Shown piece after piece: positions 18,930 through 27,555 of a DNA stretch of 64,000 nt. The notes beneath the pieces are model-generated. The model saw only the letters and a program-made list of their open reading frames with translations. It ran no database searches and was not told the DNA's origin. The stretch's first letter is position 1; the number at the start of each line of letters is the position of its first letter. A program made the translations under genes and the position numbers. The DNA is from an uncultured Sutterella sp. (GTDB taxonomy: Bacteria; Pseudomonadota; Gammaproteobacteria; Burkholderiales; Burkholderiaceae_F), in NCBI GenBank assembly GCA_949282745.1, contig CASDQM010000047.1, positions 1 through 64,000 on the forward strand. Direction: 5' to 3'.

Positions 18930-18959
18930 GTGTGTCCATTTCCTCTTTTATGGACACAC
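18930..18959. repeat. Inverted repeat GTGTGTCCAT-N10-ATGGACACAC
   Basis: A perfect 10-bp repeat with a pyrimidine-rich 10-base loop lies 14 bp after the xthA stop, at the edge of the AT-rich insert. It shares its TCCAT...TATGGACA core with the repeat in front of folD. It could act as a weak terminator for xthA, but no T run follows directly. Confidence 0.55.
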
Positions 18960-18977
18960 CTCTTTACAAGAAGAGCG

Positions 18978-19859
18978 TCATCCTATTTTCTTTTTTGAGT
19001 TAACTAGATAAAAGTCCTCTCCATCCTTTAAAACGTTTCCTCCCAAAACATTTAAAATCAACTCATTTCTTTTGCGATCTTCCGACATCACAATTCGCCC
19101 ATTTTGAATACACTGAAGATCTTTTTTCTTATCCACCTCTTTTAGTTTCTTCATTTGCTTCGAAACATCCAAGGCCCCTGACTCAATCAACCAAACAATT
19201 TGAGCCATTTTCCTTGTAACTCCCTGCCTGCAGACCAATCCCCAAGAATCTTTTACAAACAACGAACCCGTAAAAAACTTCTCTTGAGTTTTCAGATCCG
19301 CCTCAGGAGAGTACATTTCGGCCAATCCGGGAAGAGCATACATTATAGAGTTAAGCTTTTGAAAATACAAAGTTCTTTTCTCTATATCGTAGTAACCACA
19401 CAAAGAAGAAGCAATAGTAAAGGCGAACTCCTTCATCTCCGTTATAGCATTGGCACCCAAGAAACTAAACCATTTATCTCTTGTTGCAACATAGCTCTTA
19501 TAAAACCTTTGAATCAACAAATAATTAGGGTACTGCGGAAGACGGAAAAACAAAGTCTTACACAACGAAAGATCTTCAGCCTTTGTCAGTATTTCAGAAT
19601 TTCTGCCATCACACACTTGCAAGAAAGAGTCAATGCATTTCCCCGGATCTTGATAATTGCAAATTCTCAAAATTTGATGATCTTCGGTCAAATACCCCAA
19701 CCCAAAATCCTCTGGGTCCAACTTTGACAGCTTTTCATATTGCCTACTGAGCATGTTACCTAGTTTATATTGCATACCCCTATCAAACTCTAACCCATAA
19801 ACCGAAGCCTTACCATCTTTCAAAAGCAATACACCAGACGAAAAGACAGATGACAACAT
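18978..19859 (-). CDS. kwaB: Kiwa defence protein KwaB-like (DUF4868)
   Basis: In Kiwa systems KwaB is the cytosolic DUF4868 partner that acts on phage DNA or its replication. This 293-residue protein, close to the family length, shows the DUF4868 pattern as I know it: an inner region with FRLPQYPNYLLIQRF (about 108), a YYDIEKRTLYFQKL strand pair (about 156-169), and a C-terminus ending in a helix plus the YLVNSKKK motif, where relatives have an NSK tail. Its ATG directly follows the kwaA stop (TGAATG), so the two are coupled. GC is about 40%, far below the flanks. The identification rests on gene pairing, sizes and pattern; no profile search was possible. Confidence 0.68.
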   Translation of the reverse strand: MLSSVFSSGVLLLKDGKASVYGLEFDRGMQYKLGNMLSRQYEKLSKLDPEDFGLGYLTEDHQILRICNYQDPGKCIDSFLQVCDGRNSEILTKAEDLSLCKTLFFRLPQYPNYLLIQRFYKSYVATRDKWFSFLGANAITEMKEFAFTIASSLCGYYDIEKRTLYFQKLNSIMYALPGLAEMYSPEADLKTQEKFFTGSLFVKDSWGLVCRQGVTRKMAQIVWLIESGALDVSKQMKKLKEVDKKKDLQCIQNGRIVMSEDRKRNELILNVLGGNVLKDGEDFYLVNSKKKIG

Positions 19860-20426
19860 TCAACCAACTCCATACAAACAACTATCCGAAATCGTTACTG
19901 CGCTTTTAACCCACAGAGGTCGTACATTTTCATCACCGATTAATAATATCACTATTTTACCATCAACTAGCACCGCCTCATAAAATCTAAGACCACACAA
20001 CCTCAAAAGAGGAGAAAAAGATATCGTCATTGAGGACCAAGACAAACAAAATAGCAAACAAAACCCAACAAACCACCCCATCATCTCCTGGCTCTCCCCT
20101 TGAATAATAAAAAGAGGAAGAACATAGGGCATATACGACATAAGCGCATCCCCACCCAACTCTTTCACTGATGTAACTTTTATTACACGTTCCCCTGCTT
20201 TCCTAGTAAAATATTTCAAAAACAGAAGTATCAAGGCACCCAAAAAATAGTTAAGCGAAGCAACCAAAACCGTTAAGATAACTCTGACATTTTCTACGGA
20301 AAGAAAGTCAAATCGCAACCATACAGGAAACTTCTCAAACAACACCCCTGCGTAAAGATATGTAAAAGTGATACTCAAGGGCAATACCGTTGTCAGAGAT
20401 ATCAGTGTTCGAAGACATCTATTCAT
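19860..20426 (-). CDS. kwaA: Kiwa defence protein KwaA-like (four-helix membrane protein)
   Basis: KwaA is the membrane sensor subunit of Kiwa. The 188-residue protein has four strong hydrophobic segments (about 8-30, 48-72, 95-112 and 120-142) and a roughly 45-residue cytosolic C-terminal tail. The tail starts with PLLRLCGLRFYEA, resembling the PLL-x-GY-x-YE motif that I associate with KwaA, and ends in predicted beta strands. The start is preceded by AAGG on the minus strand. The upstream 50 bp are AT rich with a possible -10 TATGAT. It lies directly before kwaB with no spacer, as in known Kiwa operons. Confidence 0.65.
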   Translation of the reverse strand: MNRCLRTLISLTTVLPLSITFTYLYAGVLFEKFPVWLRFDFLSVENVRVILTVLVASLNYFLGALILLFLKYFTRKAGERVIKVTSVKELGGDALMSYMPYVLPLFIIQGESQEMMGWFVGFCLLFCLSWSSMTISFSPLLRLCGLRFYEAVLVDGKIVILLIGDENVRPLWVKSAVTISDSCLYGVG

Positions 20427-20477
20427 CTTCCAACCTTAAAAAACTTTGTTCCAATAATCATATATCAGGTTCATTTA

Positions 20478-20523
20478 AAACAAAACGGCCGTCTTCCTCA
20501 TAAGGAGAGACGGCCGCTTTTTT
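20478..20523. terminator. Bidirectional terminator between kwaA and the YidC-sulfatase gene
   Basis: A 9-bp GC-rich stem (CGGCCGTCT with AGACGGCCG, extended by TCCT/AGGA) has TTTTGTTTT on the minus-strand side and CTTTTTT on the plus side. It terminates the leftward gene that stops at 20543 and insulates the kwa genes. Confidence 0.85.
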
Positions 20524-20542
20524 GGGCAACACTTAAAGCCTT

Positions 20543-23476
20543 TTAAGGATTTTCGAGCTGCCACGCGTCCTTCTTGAACATCGTTCCTTCGACGCGATAG
20601 GTGTAGCACCTCATGCTTTCCTGGCGCAGGTTCGAGTCACTGCAGGAGTCGTAGTAGCGAAGGCGCTTGTCGCCACCTTCGAGCGAACGGTATTTCTCGG
20701 GCAACTCGCGAATGCCGCGAAGCAGGAGATCCGGAACGTCGCCGTTCGTCATGAGGTCGTTCGCCGTGCGAAGTTCCCCTTTCGAACCGAAGTCCTTCCA
20801 GAGAAGAAGCGGATAGCGGATTCCGGGATTGTCGACGTTTTCGTCGATGCGTCCCTTGTAGGGGACGTGCCCGATCGCGTCAAAGAGCACCTTGCTGTCG
20901 CGGCCGCCGTGGTCGGCCGTCACCACGATGCGGGTGTTGTCGTAGACGCCGTTCTTTCGCATCCAGTCGAGCCACGAGGCGAGCTTCACCGTGAAGGCGC
21001 GCTCGGACAAGTAGTGGCTGTAGTTGTAGTCGGGATGGACCTTGCGGAAATCCGCGGGCGTTCTCGGCTGCGAGAGCGCGGGCTGCATGTCTTCGCCGCA
21101 GTAGCGACCCGTGTGCGAACCGTCGGAATAGACATAACGGTAGTAGTTCCCGGATTCCACCGTACGGCTGAAGTCCTCGGGCGCGCGGAAGGCGGCGAAG
21201 GCCTTGAAGCCGTCGAGCGTTTCCTTCGAAGAAGCGAGCCAGCGGCCGTTCGCGTAGATCGTCTTGCGAAGGCTGTAAGGCGCGGCCTTGAAGAGCGAAA
21301 TCGAGAAGAGACGTCCGAAAGCGTCCGCCCGGTCGCGTCCGCGGGCGTTTTCAAACTCGGCCTTGTAGTAATAGTTGAACCAGTCGTCCATCAGGGGATG
21401 GTAGGCAACCGAGAGGTAATTCTTCGGGGCTTCGGGAAGCTGCCACATCGTCCCGATCACGGCGCTGTTCCAGTCCTTTCCGAGAAGGTCGGGGATGAGC
21501 GAATAGCTCTCGGCATAGAGCTGCTCGAAGGTCTTCCCTTCGTTATCCCGATTGATGCTGCGAACCGAGAAGCGGTTTCCGCCCGACGTGACGGCAAGGG
21601 CGTGGAGGGTGCCGCTCCCCGCGCTCGTCGTGTCGACGAACTGCGTAAAGCCCTCGAACGACTTCTTGAGTTCGGGGTGTTCCTTGAGAATCTGCGGGAA
21701 GTGGTCCGCCGTGTACATGTCAAAGACGATGACGAGCAGGTTCTGCCCCGTCTTGCTGAAGACGTAGGAATCCTTGGCGTAGGCGGGCGCCTCGGCCGTT
21801 TCCGTCGCCGCTTGCGTCGTGCGGGCTCCGATGGTCTGGGCGAGCGGCAGAAGCATCGCGCCCGAGAAGATGAAGACAAGCGTCGTCAAGAGCGCGGAGA
21901 AGTCGCGCACGGTCTTGACGGGGACTTTCTTCACGATCAAGAAGGAGAGCACGGCAACGCCCGCCACGACCGCGATGTCCTTCCAACGGTTGGCGCTTTC
22001 ATAGAGCGTCTGCGTCTTTTCGAGTTCGCCTCCGTTGATAAGACCGTAGTCGCCCACGAACACGAAGGCGTAGCCCACGACGAGGAGATTCGCAAAGAGA
22101 AGGAGGAAGAAGAACGCGAGCGAGGCCCCGCGCGGGAGATCGCGCAGATAGGCGTAGGTAAGCGCCCAGCCCGCCACGGCAACGAGCATGAAGCACGGAA
22201 TTACGACGTCAAAGGTGGTCGCGACCGAATCCGGGTCGGAAGACAAAATGAGCGTCGGAAGACCGAGGAAGAGCACCGTCACGAGAAGGACGGCCAACCC
22301 CGTGTTGACGCCCGAGAGATCTTCACGCACGAAGCGCGAAAGCTTCGCAAAGCCTCCTTCGAGAAGAAGCGTCCACAACGAACAAAGCAGCGCGGCGAGC
22401 CCGACGCCCACCGTCGTCCAGGCAAGGGCCGGCGGTTCCTTCGGAATGAGCACCCACTCCGCCATCATGCCACGGCAACCGAGCGCCACGATCCAGGGCA
22501 AGACAAAGGCGAGTACGGTGAGGCCCTTCGCCGTCGCGCGGGCGCTTCCCGCGCGCTCGCGCGAGGGAACGCTCAAGAGAGCCGCGGCCAAAAGCGCGCA
22601 GCCCGTCGAGAGGAGCACCAGGAAGATTTCGAGACGGAAGGCCGGAATCGTCTCGCGAAGCGAGATGTAGTTCCAGGTGTCGGCCGTAATCGCCGTGTCA
22701 GCCGCGATGAGGAGCGCACCGAGAATCCCGAGAGCCCAGCGGCGCTTTTCGGCAAAGACCTTGAGACCCGCGAAGGGATCGGCGTGCTTTGTCGCGCGCC
22801 AGCGCGGCAGAAGGCTCTTCTCAACGATGTTCTTGCCAAGCGAATAGACGTTGTTGAGCGTCCAGTAGAAGGTGAGCGCCGCGGGCGAAGCGTAGAGGAG
22901 CACCAAAAAGAGCGCCGAGAGCCCGTAGAGCTGAATCTTGTCCTGCTTCGTGAGGCGCGCCGTGTAGACGAAGGCCGAGAGAAGGTTCACGGCCGTCATG
23001 ATGAGCGGGAGCGCATTGATGTGCCAATCGCCAATGGCGATCAGGCCGTCCGCGGCGCCGAGGTCGGCGATCGGACCGAACGAAACGCCCTTCAAGGCCG
23101 CCATGTTCGAGAGCAGGTGATAGGCCGCGATGAAGAAGGGAATCTGAAGGAAGAACCCGAGCGAAGAACGAAGCGCAAGCTTCGAGGAATACCCCGCCTG
23201 ACGGCGCATGGTCGTCAGCATCGCGAAGCGTTCCTGCCCCTTGAAGGTGCGCTTGATCATGACTTCGGTCGCTTCGAAGCTCTTTTTGACGGCGCGTTCC
23301 TCTTCCTGCCAGCCTTCGGCCTTGTTGTAGATCGGCAGAATCACCGTGTTGACGACGAGACTCATGAGGACGATCGACCAGCCATAAGAGGCGAAGAGCC
23401 CGTATCCCCAGTCGAGCACCGTCGTCATGAAGAGTTCGAGCGGCGCAATGAAGAAGGTAAAGAGTACGGTCAGCAT
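20543..23476 (-). CDS. YidC/Oxa1-like domain fused to membrane sulfatase/phosphoglycerol-transferase-superfamily enzyme
   Basis: This 977-residue protein has three parts. Residues about 1-225 look like the YidC/Oxa1 insertase core (WSIVLMSLVVNTVILPIY, then FLQIPFFIAAYHLLSN), but the groove Arg of YidC (the R in IVRG of E. coli) is Asn here. Residues about 240-545 form roughly eight more membrane helices. Residues about 570-960 are an extracytoplasmic alkaline-phosphatase-superfamily domain with IVFDMYT (metal Asp about 583), the nucleophile region SGTLHAL (Thr about 621) and TADHGG (Asp855, His856). Such domains cut or transfer phosphoglycerol or phosphoethanolamine, as in LtaS and OpgB. The gene starts three bases after the stop of a glycerophosphotransferase-like gene, so both probably act on one surface polymer. 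The substrate is unknown. Confidence 0.8.
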   Translation of the reverse strand: MLTVLFTFFIAPLELFMTTVLDWGYGLFASYGWSIVLMSLVVNTVILPIYNKAEGWQEEERAVKKSFEATEVMIKRTFKGQERFAMLTTMRRQAGYSSKLALRSSLGFFLQIPFFIAAYHLLSNMAALKGVSFGPIADLGAADGLIAIGDWHINALPLIMTAVNLLSAFVYTARLTKQDKIQLYGLSALFLVLLYASPAALTFYWTLNNVYSLGKNIVEKSLLPRWRATKHADPFAGLKVFAEKRRWALGILGALLIAADTAITADTWNYISLRETIPAFRLEIFLVLLSTGCALLAAALLSVPSRERAGSARATAKGLTVLAFVLPWIVALGCRGMMAEWVLIPKEPPALAWTTVGVGLAALLCSLWTLLLEGGFAKLSRFVREDLSGVNTGLAVLLVTVLFLGLPTLILSSDPDSVATTFDVVIPCFMLVAVAGWALTYAYLRDLPRGASLAFFFLLLFANLLVVGYAFVFVGDYGLINGGELEKTQTLYESANRWKDIAVVAGVAVLSFLIVKKVPVKTVRDFSALLTTLVFIFSGAMLLPLAQTIGARTTQAATETAEAPAYAKDSYVFSKTGQNLLVIVFDMYTADHFPQILKEHPELKKSFEGFTQFVDTTSAGSGTLHALAVTSGGNRFSVRSINRDNEGKTFEQLYAESYSLIPDLLGKDWNSAVIGTMWQLPEAPKNYLSVAYHPLMDDWFNYYYKAEFENARGRDRADAFGRLFSISLFKAAPYSLRKTIYANGRWLASSKETLDGFKAFAAFRAPEDFSRTVESGNYYRYVYSDGSHTGRYCGEDMQPALSQPRTPADFRKVHPDYNYSHYLSERAFTVKLASWLDWMRKNGVYDNTRIVVTADHGGRDSKVLFDAIGHVPYKGRIDENVDNPGIRYPLLLWKDFGSKGELRTANDLMTNGDVPDLLLRGIRELPEKYRSLEGGDKRLRYYDSCSDSNLRQESMRCYTYRVEGTMFKKDAWQLENP

Positions 23477-23479
23477 GCC

Positions 23480-24841
23480 TTATTCCTCCTTTCCGGCGAC
23501 TCGGGCGGCAGGACGCGCCGCTTGGGATTCGGGAGCGTTCACTTCGGCAAGAAGCGAGAGAAGCGCTTGAGCGATGGGCTCGCCCGCGGCACCGAAATTC
23601 TTGATGCCCGCTTCACGCACGCGGCGGATGCGCTCGATCCGCGCGTCGCCTTCCTTGAGGAGCGCCTCGACCGCTTCGGCGGCCTTTGATTCTTCTCCCG
23701 TGGCGAGGTGAATGCCGATTTCGTCCAGCACGCCCATTTCCCAGGCGGGGTTCGGAAGATCCCAGGCTTCGTAGCCGTCCTTTTGCCAACCGTCGCCGAT
23801 GCTCACGACCGGACGTTCAAAGACGAAGGCGAAGTCAAAGACGACGCCCGAGAAGTCCGAGACCATGACGCCCGCGCGGGAGAGCGAGGCAAAACCGTTC
23901 GGGTTGCGGTCCCATTCGATGTTGTCGTAGCCCGCCAGTTCCTTCTGCAGGCTTTCCATCAACGGAAGTTCCGAGACGAAGCTCTGCGGGTGCGGACGCA
24001 GGATCACGTGATAACCCGCCTCCGCCAAACGCTTCGGAATGGCGGCCCCCGTCTTCGTCAAGAGACCCGCACGCCCCCAGGTAGGAGCGATCAACACAGT
24101 CTTGGGGTCGGGCGTGACGGAGCATTCCTTCTTTTGCGCGACCATGCGGTCGAAATAGGCGCAGCCCACGATGCGGAGGTCCTTGGGTTCGGTGCAGCGC
24201 TTCTCTTCCAGCGTGCGAAGCGACGCAACCTGGTGCGGCCCCGAGCAGAAGACCGCGTCGTAGTAGTCAAAGCTGTAGAGCTTGTAGCCGTGAATGTCGG
24301 TCGCGGCATGCACGAGATGCACGTAGCGCTTCACGCCCTTCGAGCGGCGGATCTGCAGTACGTCGATCCCCGGCGTCGTCAAAACGAAGAGGTCCGCTTC
24401 CAGAAAGCCGAGCGACGTATAGGCGGAGTTGCCCTTTCCGATGTAGTGCGCGTCCACGTGCTTAAAGCCGGCCGTAAAGACCGGATCCTTTTCGTCCGAC
24501 GTGAAGTAGGTCACGCGTTCCCCCGACGAAGCGAGAGCCCGCAGCACGGGCTCGAAGGTCCCCCAATAGGCGGCCGATTCCGCGTAGATCACGATGCGCT
24601 TCCCGGACAATTCCTTTCCTTCACCCCGCATCCGAAAGACGAACTGTCGGATGAGGGTGGGAAGACGTCGGATGAAGAAGTACCCCGACGAAGCGAGGCC
24701 CACGACGATAGAAAGGAGCATGCTCCCCGTACCCGGGTCGAGATAGGCCCAGGCTTCCAGGGGCGCCGCGACGAGCCCGGTCAAAAGCCAAAGGCGCGCG
24801 GCGCAAAGCGTAAGCGGGGAAAGGGTTGTGCGCTGATGCAT
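23480..24841 (-). CDS. CDP-glycerol glycerophosphotransferase-like protein (TagB/TagF family)
   Basis: The 453-residue protein has an N-terminal signal-like hydrophobic segment ending AWA, then YLDPGTGSMLLS and a second membrane helix (about 40-75), a motif also seen in other surface-polymer proteins. From residue about 80 it follows the TagB/TagF fold: FTSDEKDP, a family-typical VHLVHAATDIHGYK, CSGPHQVA, IAPTWGR and LRPHPQS, then SDFSGVVFDFAF near 345, which matches the conserved SDYSS-FD region. The family moves glycerol-phosphate from CDP-glycerol onto lipid-linked acceptors. ATG 24841 is preferred over a GTG 42 bases upstream. It is coupled to the downstream YidC-sulfatase gene (3-bp gap). 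Confidence 0.83.
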   Translation of the reverse strand: MHQRTTLSPLTLCAARLWLLTGLVAAPLEAWAYLDPGTGSMLLSIVVGLASSGYFFIRRLPTLIRQFVFRMRGEGKELSGKRIVIYAESAAYWGTFEPVLRALASSGERVTYFTSDEKDPVFTAGFKHVDAHYIGKGNSAYTSLGFLEADLFVLTTPGIDVLQIRRSKGVKRYVHLVHAATDIHGYKLYSFDYYDAVFCSGPHQVASLRTLEEKRCTEPKDLRIVGCAYFDRMVAQKKECSVTPDPKTVLIAPTWGRAGLLTKTGAAIPKRLAEAGYHVILRPHPQSFVSELPLMESLQKELAGYDNIEWDRNPNGFASLSRAGVMVSDFSGVVFDFAFVFERPVVSIGDGWQKDGYEAWDLPNPAWEMGVLDEIGIHLATGEESKAAEAVEALLKEGDARIERIRRVREAGIKNFGAAGEPIAQALLSLLAEVNAPESQAARPAARVAGKEE

Positions 24842-24923
24842 GTTGCCAAAAACCTGACGTTGGTCCCGAACGGTACGGGACACGAAAGAGCGAAACGGAC
24901 GCTCAAGAATTGTGAGAGTGTAG

Positions 24924-24942
24924 AAAAAGCCGCGCGGCTTTT
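24924..24942 (-). terminator. Terminator-like hairpin after rlmN
   Basis: On the minus strand AAAAGCC-GCGC-GGCTTTTTC forms a short hairpin followed by a T run, 50 bp past the rlmN stop and 80 bp before the glycerophosphotransferase start. It probably separates the two transcription units. Confidence 0.6.
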
Positions 24943-24992
24943 CTAGCGTGAAACACCTTTTGCAGGGGGAGAACGACGGCGCGCAAGTCTCG

Positions 24993-26048
24993 TCACGCGT
25001 CCTTGACGTTCTCGTGAGAGCAGGCCTCGCCGCTGGCTTCGCGACGGACGCGAAGCGCGCGGGCCCTCAGTTGCCCGCAACCGCCATCGACGTCCTGCGC
25101 GGCCGAATCACGGGCGGTCGCGATGATGCCCCTGGAACGAAGCAGCGAGACCAAGGCCTTCACCTGCTCGGGCTCAGACCGCGACCAGGGGGAGCCTTCG
25201 ACGGCGTTCACCGGGATGTAGTTCACCATGGCGTACTGCCCCGCCATCTTCTCGGCGAGGCGTTCCGCCTCTTCGAGCGAATCGTTGACGCCTGCGAGAA
25301 GCGTCCACTCGTATTGAACGGGATAGCCCGAATGCCGCGCCCAAAGAGCGGCGCGTTCCATGAGGGCGTCGACCGTCATGCGGCAGCCGCGCGGAAGCAT
25401 CTTTCGACGCTTTTCTTCGTCCACCGTATGAAGCGAGACGGCCAAGGCCGGCCGCACGTCGGAGGCGAAGAGTTCGTCAAAGAGTCGGTCGTCCCCCACG
25501 GTGGAGAGGACGAGATTCTTGTGTCCGAAGTCCCCGTATTCAGCGAGGAAGCGAAGGGCGGAAAGCACGTTTCGAAGATTGTGCGAGGGTTCGCCCATCC
25601 CCATGAAGACGACCTTTTTCGTCTCGGGCCGGCTGGCACGCGCCAACACCACCTGCGCAACGATTTCGGCGTCGGAGAGCTGTCGAACGAGGCCGCTCTT
25701 GCCCGTCATGCAAAAGACGCACCCGACAGCGCAGCCGATCTGCGTCGAAACGCAGACGCCTTCGCGAGGCAAAAGAACCGACTCCACCCACTCGCCGTCC
25801 GAGAGTTCGAGAAGAAGCCGCTCCCCGGAAACGCCGGGATGATTCGACACCATGCGGGCAAGCGACGTCCAAAAGTTCCGTACGTCCGGCAGAGCTTCGC
25901 GAAGGCGCTTCGGAAGACGTTCGTCCTCCACCGTCGGCCAAGGCGCGCGACCGAGCAAGGCTCGAGCGAGCTTGCGGATGTGTTCGGGCTTGGCTCCGAG
26001 CGTGCGAAGCGACGTGAGCCAATCGTCGAGCGTGGGAATCGTCGGCAT
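24993..26048 (-). CDS. rlmN: 23S rRNA/tRNA (adenine-C2)-methyltransferase RlmN family (radical SAM)
   Basis: RlmN methylates A2503 of 23S rRNA and A37 of some tRNAs through a methyl-cysteine mechanism. The radical-SAM cluster motif CAVGCVFC is present, the resolving cysteine just before it is kept (VCVSTQIG), the GMGEPSHN motif is present, and the C-terminal methyl-carrier cysteine is in GGCGQL. All catalytic cysteines are therefore in place. At 351 residues from this ATG it is slightly short for RlmN; an in-frame ATG at 26090 would add 14 residues. It lies after ntrC rather than in the usual ndk/pilW/ispG neighbourhood. Confidence 0.87.
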   Translation of the reverse strand: MPTIPTLDDWLTSLRTLGAKPEHIRKLARALLGRAPWPTVEDERLPKRLREALPDVRNFWTSLARMVSNHPGVSGERLLLELSDGEWVESVLLPREGVCVSTQIGCAVGCVFCMTGKSGLVRQLSDAEIVAQVVLARASRPETKKVVFMGMGEPSHNLRNVLSALRFLAEYGDFGHKNLVLSTVGDDRLFDELFASDVRPALAVSLHTVDEEKRRKMLPRGCRMTVDALMERAALWARHSGYPVQYEWTLLAGVNDSLEEAERLAEKMAGQYAMVNYIPVNAVEGSPWSRSEPEQVKALVSLLRSRGIIATARDSAAQDVDGGCGQLRARALRVRREASGEACSHENVKDA

Positions 26049-26109
26049 GGATAACGGGATCGTCTGAGGGTTTGCAGGCAAAGACCGCATTCTACCCAAA
26101 GGCGACCGT

Positions 26110-27534
26110 TCACCGCTCGATTTGGAGCTTTCGCGTAAGCGTATTGCGCCCGATCCCGAGGAGCGTTGCGGCTTCGCCCCGCCGTCCCTTGGTGTGTTCG
26201 AGCGCCGCCCGAAAGAGCATCTGCTCGACCTCGGTCACCAGTCGATCGTAGGGGTTCGATTCACCCGAGCGCAACGCATCGAGGATTTCCCGGCGAAGCC
26301 CCGAGCGCCAGTCGACGCCCTTTTCCTCCGCCGTATCCCCCGAGTCTTCCAAGACGGGAGAAAACACTTCTCCTTCGCGCACCTCTTCGGGAAGGTCTTC
26401 CGGACGGATGAGCTTCGAAGGCGCCATGACGAGAAGCCAGCGGCAGACGTTTTCGAGTTGCCGGACGTTGCCGGGGAAGGGAAACTTTTCGAGCACCGCG
26501 AGCGCTTCATCCGACAAAGTCTTCTCTTCCACACCCAGTTCCGCGGCGCGCTCCTTGAGGAAGTAGCGAGCCAGAGGACCGATGTCCGCGACGCGGCGGC
26601 GAAGCGGCGGGAGGCGAAGGCGAATGACGTTCAGGCGATGGTAGAGGTCTTCTCGGAAGAGACCTTCCTTCACGCGGCGCTCCAAGGCCTGGTTCGTTGC
26701 GGCGATGACGCGCACGTCCGCGCGGATCGGTTCGTGTCCGCCCACGCGGTAGTATGTGCCGCTGCTCAAAACCCGCAGGAGGCGCGTTTGCAGTTCCATC
26801 GGCATGTCGCCGATTTCGTCCAAAAAGAGCGTGCCGCCGCGCGCTTCGCCGAAGCGCCCTTCGCGTCGGGCAAGCGCTCCCGTGAAGGCTCCCTTTTCAT
26901 GACCGAAAAGTTCGCTCTCCAGGAGTTCCTTCGGAATCGCCGCCATGTTGACGGCGACGTAGGGGGCGTTCTTGCGGGGACTGTGCTGCCAGATCGAACG
27001 GGCCACGACTTCCTTTCCCGTCCCCGATTCGCCCGTGATGAGAACCGTGACGGAACTCTGCGAAAGGCGTCCGATCGCGCGGACGATTTCCTGCATCGAC
27101 TCGGCCTGCCCGATCAAGGCGAAGGGATCGTGCACGACTTTGGTGCCGCTTCCCGTCGTGCGCTCGGCGCTCGCCTTGCGGGCGCGGTCGATCACTTCGA
27201 CCGCCTTCACGACGTCAAAGGGCTTGGCGAGGTATTCAAAGGCCCCGCCCTTAAACGACGCCACGGCGCTCTCGACGTCGGAATAGGCCGTCATGATGAT
27301 GACGGGCAAAGTCGGCTGCCGACGCTTCACTTCCTCCAAGAGGCTCGTCCCGTCCATGCCGGGCATGCGGATGTCGCTCACCAAAACGTCGGGACGCTCT
27401 TCGCGGAGCGCTTCGAGGACGTCTTCGGCACGCTCAAAGGCGCGCGAAGGAATGCCGGCCCGCTCCAGGGCCTTGCGGAGCACGAATCGGATCGATCGGT
27501 CGTCGTCCACCACCCAAACCAAACCTTCCGTCAT
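26110..27534 (-). CDS. ntrC: Nitrogen regulation response regulator NtrC
   Basis: NtrC activates sigma-54 promoters when nitrogen is limiting. The 474-residue protein has a receiver domain (Asp about 54 in VSDIRMPG), an AAA+ domain with Walker A GESGTGKE (about 168) and the sigma-54 contact loop GAFTGA (about 213-218), and a C-terminal Fis-type HTH (GEAATLLGIGRNTL). The ATG at 27534 follows GGGAGAG, so a GTG one codon upstream is not needed. It lies 21 bp after ntrB. A sigma-54 site upstream of glnA (30122-30137) is its obvious target. Confidence 0.96.
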   Translation of the reverse strand: MTEGLVWVVDDDRSIRFVLRKALERAGIPSRAFERAEDVLEALREERPDVLVSDIRMPGMDGTSLLEEVKRRQPTLPVIIMTAYSDVESAVASFKGGAFEYLAKPFDVVKAVEVIDRARKASAERTTGSGTKVVHDPFALIGQAESMQEIVRAIGRLSQSSVTVLITGESGTGKEVVARSIWQHSPRKNAPYVAVNMAAIPKELLESELFGHEKGAFTGALARREGRFGEARGGTLFLDEIGDMPMELQTRLLRVLSSGTYYRVGGHEPIRADVRVIAATNQALERRVKEGLFREDLYHRLNVIRLRLPPLRRRVADIGPLARYFLKERAAELGVEEKTLSDEALAVLEKFPFPGNVRQLENVCRWLLVMAPSKLIRPEDLPEEVREGEVFSPVLEDSGDTAEEKGVDWRSGLRREILDALRSGESNPYDRLVTEVEQMLFRAALEHTKGRRGEAATLLGIGRNTLTRKLQIER

Positions 27535-27555
27535 CACTCTCTCCCTATTTCCGCG

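Noticed and set aside
20867-23689. Open frame of 940 codons on the plus strand opposite the YidC-sulfatase gene
   Set aside because: It lies antisense to a gene with clear domains, has very charged composition without any fold pattern, and results from GC-rich codon bias.
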